A DNA stretch of 64,000 nucleotides from Oryzomicrobium terrae (GTDB lineage Bacteria > Pseudomonadota > Gammaproteobacteria > Burkholderiales > Rhodocyclaceae): the NCBI RefSeq assembly GCF_008274805.1, contig NZ_CP022579.1, forward strand, positions 1,364,001 through 1,428,000. The letters run 5' to 3'. The notes under the pieces are model-generated. The model searched no databases, was not told the origin of the DNA, and was given only the letters and a program-made list of their open reading frames with translations. Both the position numbers and the translations under genes were made by a program. Each line of letters begins with the position of its first letter. Position 1 is the stretch's first letter. Shown here one piece after another: positions 56,737-64,000 of the stretch.

Positions 56737-59034
56737 ATGGACGACATCTACACCATCCCCTCCGGTGACCAGGCCTTGAGCCAGGTCGAGTACATGGAGA
56801 TCCACAAGGAAATCGAGCAGCAGCCGACCTGGCGCCGTGTCGCGGACAAGGAAATGGACTACGCCGACGGCAACCAGCTGGACAGCGAGCTCCTGCTCAA
56901 GCAGAAGGAATTGGGCATCCCGCCGGCCGTCGAGGACCTGATCGGCCCGGCGCTGCTCTCCATCCAGGGATACGAGGCCACGATCCGCACGGACTGGCGC
57001 GTGACGCCGAACGGACAGCCCGGTGGTCAGGACGTGGCCGACGCCCTGAACTTCAAGCTCAACCAAGCCGAGCGGGAGAGCAAAGCCGACAGTGCGTGCA
57101 GCAAAGCCTTTCGTGGGCAGATCGGCTGCGGTATTGGCTGGGTGGAGGTATCGAAGGAGTCGGACCCGTTCAATTACCCCTATCGGTGCTTGGCCATTCA
57201 CCGGAACGAGATCCATTGGGACATGAAGGCCAAGAAGGCGGACCTGTCCGACGCCCGGTGGCTGCGCCGCCAGCTCTGGCTGACGAAGGAGCGCATCGCC
57301 CTGACGTTCCCCGAGCATGCCGAGATGGTGATGATGTGCGGCACACATGGTCCGCTGTGGTGGGCCGACCGGACCCTGAGCATCGACGGCGGCGTGAGCA
57401 CGGGCCTACAGAACGCATGGAACGACTTCCGGGCCTGGACGATGCAGGAGGACCGCTGGTTCAACCCCTACACGAAGGAGCTGTGTGTCGCCGAGGTGTG
57501 GTACCGGCGCTGGGTGCGCGTGCCGATTATCAGGACGCCAGATGGCCGGGTGGTGGAGTTCGACGAGAACAACATGGCCCACAACGTGGCCGTGGCCAGC
57601 GGCATGGCCCGGGTGGAGCACGCCACGGTGACCCGGGTTCGCCGGTCTTACTGGCTGGGGCCGACCATGCTCCACGATGGCCCGACGCCCTACAGCCATC
57701 GCCACTTCCCCTACGTCCCCTTCTTTGGCTTCCGCGAGGACAACACCGCCGTTCCCTATGGCTACGTGCGCGGGATGAAGTACGCCCAGGACAGCCTGAA
57801 CAGCGGGAACTCCAAGCTGCGGTGGGGGATGAGCGTTAGTCGGGTGGAGCGCACCAAGGGAGCCGTGGATATGACCGACGCCCAGTTGCGCCGCCAGGTC
57901 GCTCGGCCCGATGCGGACATCGTGCTCAACGCCGAAGCCATGGCGAAGCCCGGCGCCCGGTTTGAGGTGAAGCGCGACTATCAACTCACGGACCAGCATT
58001 ACCAGATGCTGAACGATAACCGGGCCACCATCGAGCGGGTGTCGAACATCACCTCGGGATTCATGGGGCGCAAGGGCAATGCCGCGTCCGGGGTGCAGGA
58101 ACAGACCCAGGTGGAGCAGAGCAACCAGAGCCTGGCCCACATCATGGATCACTTCCGTCAGGCGCGAACCCAGGTTGGAGAGCTACTGCTTGCGATGATC
58201 GTGGCCGATATGGGAACGGAGCGGCATGAGATTGTGATCGAGGGCGACGCCGTTACCGCAGACCGCACGGTGGTGATCAATGGCCCTGAGAAGGATCCGG
58301 AGACAGGCATCGCCTACCTGTCCAATGACCTGCAGCGCACCCGGCTCAAGGTCGCTCTGGACGACGTGCCCAGCACCAACAGCTACCGTGGCCAGCAGCT
58401 GAACGCCATGAGCGAAGCGGTGAAGTCGATGCCCCAGCAGTACCAGGCTGCCATCCTGCCGTTCCTGGTATCCCTCATGGACGTGCCGTTCAAGCGCGAC
58501 GTGGTGGAGGCCATCCGCAAGGTGGACCAGCAGCAGACCCCCGAACAGATCAAGCAGCAGATCGACCAGGCGGTTCAGGAAGCCCTGGCCAAGGCCGGCA
58601 ACGACATCAAGCTGCGCGAACTGGAGCTGAAAGAGCGGAGAGCCGACAGCGAGATCAGGGGGCTGGATGCCAAGGCCGTGCAGATCGGGGTCCAGGCGGC
58701 CTACAGCGCAATGCAGGCCGGAGCCCAAATCGCGCAGATGCCCATGATCGCCCCGGTGGCCGATGCGGTCATGCAGGGCGCCGGCTACCAGCGCCCGGCC
58801 GGTGGGCAGGACCCGAATTTCCCGGTAGCCTCGCAAACCGCCGCCATGAACATCAAGAGCCCCTACCTCCAGGGCCAGGACCCTGCCGCCGAGGAAGCAG
58901 CAGAAGCCGGCGCCCAGGTCCGCGAGAACACGCACCCGGCCTATCCGCCCGTGCCGCGTGACTCGGCCACCGGTGAGAGGGGAATCGAGACGGCGCGCAC
59001 CAGCGACAACCTTCCGACCGAGGCACCACAATGA
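56737..59034 (+). CDS. Portal protein (P22-like)
   Basis: 765 residues, start MDDIYTIPSGDQALSQVEYM (56737). Portal core (QLDSELLLKQKELGIPPAVE, YVPFFGFREDNTAVPYGYVR, GFMGRKGNAASGVQEQTQVE) and a long helical C-terminal barrel region (KQQIDQAVQEALAKAGNDIK...). Length and features resemble the P22-type portal of podoviruses. Eleven bases after the terminase. Confidence 0.88.
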   Translation: MDDIYTIPSGDQALSQVEYMEIHKEIEQQPTWRRVADKEMDYADGNQLDSELLLKQKELGIPPAVEDLIGPALLSIQGYEATIRTDWRVTPNGQPGGQDVADALNFKLNQAERESKADSACSKAFRGQIGCGIGWVEVSKESDPFNYPYRCLAIHRNEIHWDMKAKKADLSDARWLRRQLWLTKERIALTFPEHAEMVMMCGTHGPLWWADRTLSIDGGVSTGLQNAWNDFRAWTMQEDRWFNPYTKELCVAEVWYRRWVRVPIIRTPDGRVVEFDENNMAHNVAVASGMARVEHATVTRVRRSYWLGPTMLHDGPTPYSHRHFPYVPFFGFREDNTAVPYGYVRGMKYAQDSLNSGNSKLRWGMSVSRVERTKGAVDMTDAQLRRQVARPDADIVLNAEAMAKPGARFEVKRDYQLTDQHYQMLNDNRATIERVSNITSGFMGRKGNAASGVQEQTQVEQSNQSLAHIMDHFRQARTQVGELLLAMIVADMGTERHEIVIEGDAVTADRTVVINGPEKDPETGIAYLSNDLQRTRLKVALDDVPSTNSYRGQQLNAMSEAVKSMPQQYQAAILPFLVSLMDVPFKRDVVEAIRKVDQQQTPEQIKQQIDQAVQEALAKAGNDIKLRELELKERRADSEIRGLDAKAVQIGVQAAYSAMQAGAQIAQMPMIAPVADAVMQGAGYQRPAGGQDPNFPVASQTAAMNIKSPYLQGQDPAAEEAAEAGAQVRENTHPAYPPVPRDSATGERGIETARTSDNLPTEAPQ

Positions 59035-59207
59035 CCGACATCGACCCACGCGAGGCCTGCAAGCCCCTGGGATACCCACGAACCCTGTCCGAAGAGGATT
59101 ACCAGCGCGCCGTGGCCGCGCTGGCCGACCGCGAAGGCCTGACCAACGCCCAGCGCAAGCGCGCCCGGGAATGGCTCGACCGGCAGCGGAACCCCACGAG
59201 CGGGTGA
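59031..59207 (+). CDS. 58-residue phage protein after portal
   Basis: Starts MTDIDPREACKPLGYPRTLS and ends AREWLDRQRNPTSG. The start overlaps the portal stop (ATGA), the usual sign of coupling in this phage, and the sequence is helical with a basic end. Too short to be certain; function unknown. Confidence 0.6.
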   Translation: MTDIDPREACKPLGYPRTLSEEDYQRAVAALADREGLTNAQRKRAREWLDRQRNPTSG

Positions 59208-59457
59208 ATCAACGTCATCCAGCAGAGCAAGAGACGACCCATTGCGGTCGGTCGTGATGTCGAGTTGACCGCCCGAAATCAGACGCTCTGAGCTAAATCA
59301 GGCGAGCGACAGGCCGTACCTCTGCTGCCCTTGATGCGTGCCGCTCGGAGTCACCGAGTGGACGAGGACGCCGTCCGCTCGTCGTCGAAATGTGGTCGCT
59401 TAGCGCAATGGCCTCAGGGCGCGCTCGGCACCGAGAGTTCGCTAGGACACATGGACC
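59208..59457. other. Non-coding flank of the PIN cassette (right of the 58-aa gene)
   Basis: No ORF of either strand looks real in these 250 bases, while every phage gene around is tightly packed. Composition and word use differ from the phage. Probably arrived with the PIN cassette. Confidence 0.4.
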
Positions 59458-59940
59458 TCACCTTGAGAGCGAGCTGACTGGAAGGTAAGGGATTACGTTT
59501 TCCCCACCAACTTTATAAAGCGGCCCGAGCATTCTTTTGTCATTTGTAAGAACGTCAAATTTCTCCGAAAGCTGGATGATTGAGCCATCGGTCAGGCCGA
59601 AATCAATGTAGAAGTCGTTCTCACAGTCCTTAGCGATCGACGAATCGACTTGCTTGAGCATAGAAAAAACCTCCTTGGCAATACCATATGCCTTGACGCC
59701 GGCCTCTCCATGCAAGTCAATTAAATTCGAAACTTCGGCAGCAATATAGGGAGTGATCCAAACCTCATCATATAAATCAAAGATTTTCCATAGTTTGTCG
59801 TAGTCCTTAAGAGAATACGATCCCAAGCGCTTCGATTTGGCGATGTACTTACCCTCTTCAACGGCGCCGATTATCATGACAAGCCAAAGGTTGGTGTCAA
59901 TCAATAATCGCTGACATTCCCGACGTTTGGCCTTCGTCAT
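59458..59940 (-). CDS. PIN-domain protein, probable ribonuclease/toxin
   Basis: 160 residues. Acidic PIN residues are visible: Asp in RLLIDTNLWLVM (about residue 15), Glu in YIAAEVSNLIDL (about 69), Asp in GLTDGSIIQL (about 118), and TNDKR (about 133). Lower GC than the phage genes. Its start overlaps the stop of the 99-residue gene upstream by four bases, giving a two-gene leftward unit like many toxin-antitoxin pairs, although here the partner has no DNA-binding motif I can see. Confidence 0.82.
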   Translation of the reverse strand: MTKAKRRECQRLLIDTNLWLVMIIGAVEEGKYIAKSKRLGSYSLKDYDKLWKIFDLYDEVWITPYIAAEVSNLIDLHGEAGVKAYGIAKEVFSMLKQVDSSIAKDCENDFYIDFGLTDGSIIQLSEKFDVLTNDKRMLGPLYKVGGENVIPYLPVSSLSR

Positions 59941-60236
59941 TCTTTGTAGGCTCTGAATCCGCGGAAGGCGAAAGTGTTTTTATCAACCAGGAACACTTTG
60001 TACTCTCGTCGTGAAGTCATCATTGCCGCAAGCAAGCCTAGGGTTTCCTTCTTGCTGCGCTGGGAAAGCTCAAGTGGACTTTGACCGGAAATATAATAGC
60101 TAAGGGTTACTTCGTAGTCTTTACCCGAAATGACTACGCCCTCCAACTTCAAATCGGATAGCCCGGGCAACAGTTCCCTGGCACTTTCCTCAGCAACTTG
60201 AATTGCTTTTCCGAAACCTGCTGCTGCAACGCTCAT
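59937..60236 (-). CDS. 99-residue partner of the PIN protein, unknown
   Basis: MSVAAAGFGKAIQVAEESAR..., then strands (LEGVVISGKDYEVTLSYYIS) and RREYKVFLVDKNTFAFRGFR. GGAG lies eight bases upstream of the ATG at 60236; a longer frame exists but has no site. Alpha/beta, no HTH, not a known antitoxin family to me. Coupled to the PIN gene by ATGA. Confidence 0.72.
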   Translation of the reverse strand: MSVAAAGFGKAIQVAEESARELLPGLSDLKLEGVVISGKDYEVTLSYYISGQSPLELSQRSKKETLGLLAAMMTSRREYKVFLVDKNTFAFRGFRAYKE

Positions 60237-60848
60237 ATGTCGGCTCCATCCGTGTAAGTGGCTTTTAGATAAGGACGAGTGTAAACCAGACCCGGAGCAT
60301 GGCGAAGTTGTGGGCGAGAGTTCCGACTTCGACTGCCGGAGACTAGTCCATTCAACCGAATCTCGCTGATGGGCCGGTATCTGAACTCGCACGCTTACTG
60401 TGATCGTTACGGCTGGGGTCGGCGACGGGCGTCACACTCTGGCTGACACTGAGCGTTCGGGCTTCCCCATGTGCGAGAAGCGACAACAGCTTCCCAGCCT
60501 CCCAGAGATCGCTTCTGGCCGAGAGGTGACCTATGCCTAGATCGACAATTACTCACAAGCCCCGATCGTAATCGACCGTCAACAGTGCGTGATCGCTGAA
60601 TCTCTGATCTTTGAACACGCTCGCTTGTAACGCTTTAGCGGCAATACCACCCGAGGCGATCTGGTAGTCGATAAGCGCACCAGCAACACCCTAGGCCCTA
60701 CAGGTTCCCCCCTGTAGGGTTTCTTTTTTCGCCCCCCTGAATCCCACACTGCAACGCAAGCCAAGCGCGACGGCGCCAGGCGATGCGCGGAGCAATCCGC
60801 TTGCTGATGACCCCAGCGGCCACGGCGATATGTGGCGGGACAACAGGC
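60237..60848. other. Non-coding region upstream of the PIN pair and before the scaffold gene
   Basis: About 610 bases without a supportable gene. It holds the start region of the leftward PIN pair, a rightward terminator (60696-60730) and the ribosome-site region of the scaffold gene. Word use in 60370-60690 is unlike the phage, again suggesting an insertion. Confidence 0.5.
60696..60730 (+). terminator. Terminator before the scaffold gene
   Basis: CCCTACAGG pairs with CCTGTAGGG around TTCCCC and is followed by TTTCTTTTTT. Rightward. It would stop late transcription coming from the portal unless antiterminated, or it may mark the edge of the inserted cassette. Confidence 0.85.
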
Positions 60849-61919
60849 ATGACGATCACCAACCAACAAAACGAGTTCATCCAGTCGCATGACGGCGTAA
60901 TGACCCCGGAACTGGCGGCCCAACTCCTTGAGATGGGCATGCAGGGCGATACCGGCGCACCGTCGCCGGAAAGCGTGGCGCAGCCCGGCGCCGCGGCCGA
61001 AGCAGGGACACAAGCCAACAGCGACACGGCCCAACCGAACGCATCGAACAGCGAATCTACGGCCCCCGGCCAGCAAGCGCCCGCCACTACCGGCGCGCCG
61101 GAGCTGACCCCGGATAACACCGTGATTCTCGCCAAGGACGGCAAGCACACCATCGACTTCGAGAAGTTGGTGGAAGCCCGCCAGGCGGCACAGGACTGGA
61201 GAGCCAAAGCGGAAGCGGCACAGGCCCAGCTTGCAGATTTGCAGGCACTGGCCCAGCAGCGCGCCGAGGCCGGTCAGGCGCCGACCCAGGTCGACAACCA
61301 GGTCGCAGCGGCCCAGGCCGCAATTGATCAGGGGTTCGATCCGGCCATCTTCGGGGATTTCTCCGAGGAATCGCTGGCGAATGGCATCCAGACGCTGGTT
61401 GCCCAGCAGGTCGCAGCCCATGTGGGAAAGGCCCTTGAGCCGATCCAGAGCAAGCAGGCACAGGACGCCACCCAAGCCCACATCGAAGCGATTTACGCCA
61501 AGCACCCCGATGCCGAGTCACTGGTGGAAAGCCAGGAGCTGGCCAAGTGGATTGGTGACCAGCCGTCCTTTGTCGCCGATGCCTGCAAGGCAGTGCTCGA
61601 AAAGGGCACCGCCCAGCAGGTCATCGAGTTGTTCGACCGCTTCAAACAGGCCACGGGCGCAACTCAAGCGGCCCCGGCACAAACGCCCCCGGCACAGATG
61701 CCTACCCCGGAGGACGTGAAAGCCGCGGCCAAGGCCGCCATCAACAGCGCCCCTAGCAAGGTGCCCGCCAGCCTCTCGGATTTTCCGGGCGGCAGGCCCT
61801 CGGCGATGACGCTGGACGAACAGCTGGCGGGGATGACTGGACCGGGAATGCTCGATGCCATAGTCGGCGCGAATATGACCCCGGAGCAGATCGAGCGCTA
61901 CCTGAACCGCAATATTTAA
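60849..61919 (+). CDS. Phage scaffolding protein
   Basis: 356 residues, MTITNQQNEFIQSHDGVMTP at 60849. Ala/Gln-rich and helical (AAQDWRAKAEAAQAQLADLQ), acidic, with a disordered N-terminal 80 residues and LTPDNTVILAKDGKHTIDFE; position immediately before the capsid gene fits a scaffold. Confidence 0.75.
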   Translation: MTITNQQNEFIQSHDGVMTPELAAQLLEMGMQGDTGAPSPESVAQPGAAAEAGTQANSDTAQPNASNSESTAPGQQAPATTGAPELTPDNTVILAKDGKHTIDFEKLVEARQAAQDWRAKAEAAQAQLADLQALAQQRAEAGQAPTQVDNQVAAAQAAIDQGFDPAIFGDFSEESLANGIQTLVAQQVAAHVGKALEPIQSKQAQDATQAHIEAIYAKHPDAESLVESQELAKWIGDQPSFVADACKAVLEKGTAQQVIELFDRFKQATGATQAAPAQTPPAQMPTPEDVKAAAKAAINSAPSKVPASLSDFPGGRPSAMTLDEQLAGMTGPGMLDAIVGANMTPEQIERYLNRNI

Positions 61920-61935
61920 TTGAGAGGAACGCAGC

Positions 61936-63228
61936 ATGACTGCCGCCAAGACTTACGCCGCCTATGGCGATAAGACCAATATGGTCCAACAGGCCGTTGG
62001 CCTGTTCGCTACCCACATGCAGCGCAACTCGGTGCTCAACCGCCTGACCGGCAAGATGCCGGCCGGCACCGCCGGCGCCGAGGCCACGCTGCGCAAGCAG
62101 ACCACCCAGCACATGCCCATCGTCCGCTGCCAGGACTTGAGCAAGGGCAAGGGCGACGAGGTGACCTTCCACCTGCTGAACCCCATCGGCGCCAAGCCCA
62201 TCATGGGCTCGAAGTACGCCGAAGGCCGTGGCACTGGCATGTCGATCACCCAGGACCGCCTGCACGTCAATCAGGCCCGCTTCCCGCTGGACCTGGGAGA
62301 CGCCATGAGCTCCATCCGCAGTCCGGTGGAGTTCCGCAAGCTGGGGCGCCCTGCTGCGCAGGATCTGATGGACCGCTATGTTGACCAGACCCTGCTGGTG
62401 CACATGGCCGGTGACCGCGGATTTCACAACAACATCGAGTGGGTTGTTCCGACCGCGGCTGACCCCGATTTTGCCGAGATCATGGTGAACCGCGTCAAAG
62501 CGCCGACCCGCAACCGGCATTTCGTCGCTGACGGCTCCGGTGTGGGGAAAGTGGTGGACAACGCTGGGGAACTGGATATCACGTCCTCCGACTTCTTCAA
62601 GATGGACACGGTGGATTCCATGCGGACGGTTCTCGATCAGATCCCGCTCCCCCCGCCCATCGTGCAGTTCGAGGGTGACAAGGCCGCCACGGATTCGCCT
62701 CTGCGCGTGTGGCTGTTGTCCCCGGCCCAGTACAACAAGTTCGCCGCCGATCCGGCATTCCGCCAGTTCCAGGCGTCTGCCATGGCCCGGGCCAACCAGG
62801 CCAACCAGCATCCCCTGTTCCTGGGCGAGGCCGGTCTGTGGAACGGGTTCCTGCTGATCAAGATGCCCAAGCCCATCCGCTTTTACGCCGGTGATCCGAT
62901 CAACTATTGCCCCAACCTGGATAACGAAACGGAATCCCAGGTTCGGGTGCCGGCCAGCTTCACGGACAAGTTCGCAATCGACCGCTCGATCATCCTTGGC
63001 GGCCAGGCGATTGCCGAAGCGCTGGCGGCGTCCGACAAGTCGGGCATTCCCTTCTTCTGGTCCGAGAAGGAACTGGACCACGGCGATAAGGTGGAGCTGC
63101 TGATCGGCTCTATCCGGGGCGTGTCGAAGGTCCGCTTTGAAGTGGATACGGGCATGGGCAAGGAAATCACCGATTACGGCGTCACCGTGCTGGATACCAC
63201 GGTACCCATCATCGGCGCCCGCAATTAA
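61936..63228 (+). CDS. Major capsid protein
   Basis: 430 residues. PIVRCQDLSKGKGDEVTFHL, NPIGAKPIMGSKYAEGRGTG and DRYVDQTLLVHMAGDRGFHN match the phage capsid / DUF4043 (N4 gp56-like) group. GAGAGGAAC precedes the ATG. The protein forms the icosahedral shell. Confidence 0.88.
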   Translation: MTAAKTYAAYGDKTNMVQQAVGLFATHMQRNSVLNRLTGKMPAGTAGAEATLRKQTTQHMPIVRCQDLSKGKGDEVTFHLLNPIGAKPIMGSKYAEGRGTGMSITQDRLHVNQARFPLDLGDAMSSIRSPVEFRKLGRPAAQDLMDRYVDQTLLVHMAGDRGFHNNIEWVVPTAADPDFAEIMVNRVKAPTRNRHFVADGSGVGKVVDNAGELDITSSDFFKMDTVDSMRTVLDQIPLPPPIVQFEGDKAATDSPLRVWLLSPAQYNKFAADPAFRQFQASAMARANQANQHPLFLGEAGLWNGFLLIKMPKPIRFYAGDPINYCPNLDNETESQVRVPASFTDKFAIDRSIILGGQAIAEALAASDKSGIPFFWSEKELDHGDKVELLIGSIRGVSKVRFEVDTGMGKEITDYGVTVLDTTVPIIGARN

Positions 63229-63308
63229 GAGAAGGGGCCGGTTCATTCCGGCCCCTGCGCTATCTCGCTGACCCCCCCCCGAATTCGAAGTCTTTCTAGG
63301 AGGCCAAC

Positions 63309-63785
63309 ATGGCTACCGTCAAAGTGAATCAGTACCAGAGCCGCCAGTTCGGCGGCTTCTCCCCCTTCGGCAACGTCACCTCCCTGAGCTTTGCCCTGGC
63401 GACTGCCGCCAACGGCGGCGCGCTCAACGCCGACAATGCCACCCCCCTGGCTGTTGGCACCGTGGTGGAGCTTGGGTTGCTTCCCCCGGGCATGCGCCTG
63501 GAGGACGCCAGTTTGTTCGTCACCACGCCCATGACCGCCAGCGTGACCGGATCCCTGGGCTTCAAGTACGCCGACGGCGTGGACGATGCCGGCGTGCCGC
63601 AGGATGCGTCCTACTTCGGCGCCGGGATCGACCTGGCCGCCGCCGGACGCAAGCGCGCCACCGGTTCCAAGCTGGTGGTTCTGCCGAAGGCGGCCACCCT
63701 GACCCTGACCATTGCCGGCGCGGCCAACGCCAAGGCCAGCGACATCAAGGCCCTGGTCACCGGCGAGCTGACCGGCGCTCGCTAA
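63309..63785 (+). CDS. Small virion-type protein, 158 aa
   Basis: MATVKVNQYQSRQFGGFSPF..., Ala/Thr/Gly-rich beta-protein (TVVELGLLPPGMRLEDASLF). Strong AGGAGG before the ATG. Directly after the capsid, so probably a decoration or head protein. No catalytic motif. Confidence 0.7.
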   Translation: MATVKVNQYQSRQFGGFSPFGNVTSLSFALATAANGGALNADNATPLAVGTVVELGLLPPGMRLEDASLFVTTPMTASVTGSLGFKYADGVDDAGVPQDASYFGAGIDLAAAGRKRATGSKLVVLPKAATLTLTIAGAANAKASDIKALVTGELTGAR

Positions 63786-63858
63786 CCGGCGCCTCACCGA
63801 CAGATAGGCCGGCCTCGGTCGGCCTATCCCTTCATACCCAATACCGGAGCTGGAGCCC

Positions 63859-64000
63859 ATGAAACGCGCACTGATCGCCGCGATCGCCCACACCATCAAC
63901 GCCGCCTACTGCGCTTCCCTGGGCGACGCCTCCCAACCCACCTGGGACGATGCGCCCGAGTGGCAGAAGAATTCCGCCCTGGCCGGCGTGGACATGCACA
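63859..64000 (+). CDS. RyR-domain-like phage protein, 5' part only
   Basis: MKRALIAAIAHTINAAYCAS followed by LGDASQPTWDDAPEWQKNSA is the RyR-domain pattern seen in phage proteins. The frame is still open at base 64000, so the gene is truncated by the window. Confidence 0.7.
   Translation, partial: MKRALIAAIAHTINAAYCASLGDASQPTWDDAPEWQKNSALAGVDMH

Larger units (their letters stand above)
34440..64000. mobile_element. Lambda-like prophage, left end to late head genes, right end outside window
   Basis: Everything from the integrase to the window end is phage: leftward integration/recombination genes, an immunity region with CI, Cro and paired operators, rightward recombination, methylation and replication genes, then terminase, portal, scaffold and capsid. 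The P22-like portal together with a capsid of the phage capsid/DUF4043 type suggests a podovirus-type particle, but tail genes are not visible. CI, operators, integrase and all core genes look intact, so the prophage may be inducible. Two leftward cassettes interrupt the rightward genes. Confidence 0.95.

Noticed and set aside
63234-63280. Hairpin and C9 tract between the capsid gene and the next gene as a terminator or phase-variable switch
   Set aside because: The stem lacks a T-run, and the C-tract is in neither a coding frame nor between promoter elements that I can see.

Overview
The window is about 34.4 kb of bacterial chromosome followed by about 29.6 kb of a lambda-like prophage that runs off the right edge. 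The GC-rich coding, the gene content (RimO, Tex, RluB with a long basic tail, the rimP-nusA-infB-rbfA-truB-rpsO-pnp block, DksA, FliW, NnrS) and the protein sequences point to a betaproteobacterium, most likely Rhodocyclales (Azospira/Dechloromonas-like). That placement is inference from protein character, not from a search.

Host part (1-34.5 kb). It starts inside rimO, then a patatin-like protein translationally coupled to an FAD-linked dehydrogenase, nnrS, two small genes, an Spx/ArsC-family gene with hslO (Hsp33), tex, and a coupled signalling pair (four-PAS histidine kinase and a REC-DUF3369-GGDEF-EAL regulator). fliW, a gamma-carbonic-anhydrase-like gene and gcvH follow. An iron locus (bfd-bfr) has a Fur-like box over its promoter. 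Next come a PHP phosphatase, a YciO-type protein, an M50 protease, trpS, scpA-scpB-rluB, and the large transcription/translation block rimP to pnp, with a strong promoter, a hairpin leader and an internal terminator. dksA and a tRNA-Pro/Arg/His operon close the host section. Two host proteins have lost expected metal ligands: Hsp33 keeps only two of its four zinc cysteines, and the bacterioferritin keeps its haem Met52 but has lost three of six ferroxidase ligands.

Prophage (about 34.45 kb to the end). The integrase lies just downstream of tRNA-His and reads towards it, so the tRNA 3' end is the probable attachment site. A leftward early operon carries integrase, a DUF4224 protein, several small unknowns, RdgC, an HTH protein, a YqaJ exonuclease and a Bet/RecT annealase. 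The immunity region at 43.05-44.75 kb is well resolved. Two operator pairs with identical 26-bp spacing sit on near-identical promoters (PL and PR) and flank an SOS-cleavable CI. A predicted lipoprotein lies in the lambda rex position. Downstream of PL there is an arginine-rich small ORF in the position of N, a terminator, and a 256-nt chain of strong hairpins. Rightward genes are cro, a RuvC-like nuclease, a C5 methyltransferase (with a second plausible protein overprinted on it), NinB, a DUF1364 protein, an N6/N4 methyltransferase, a replication protein with a tandem GAACAG tract, and small genes.

Late genes are small and large terminase, P22-like portal, scaffold, capsid and a further small abundant-type protein. 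Two leftward cassettes interrupt the rightward genes: three small unknown genes at 53.3-54.2 kb, and a 99-residue protein coupled to a PIN nuclease at 59.46-60.24 kb inside the head module. The second is the best candidate for an undescribed toxin-antitoxin or defence module.
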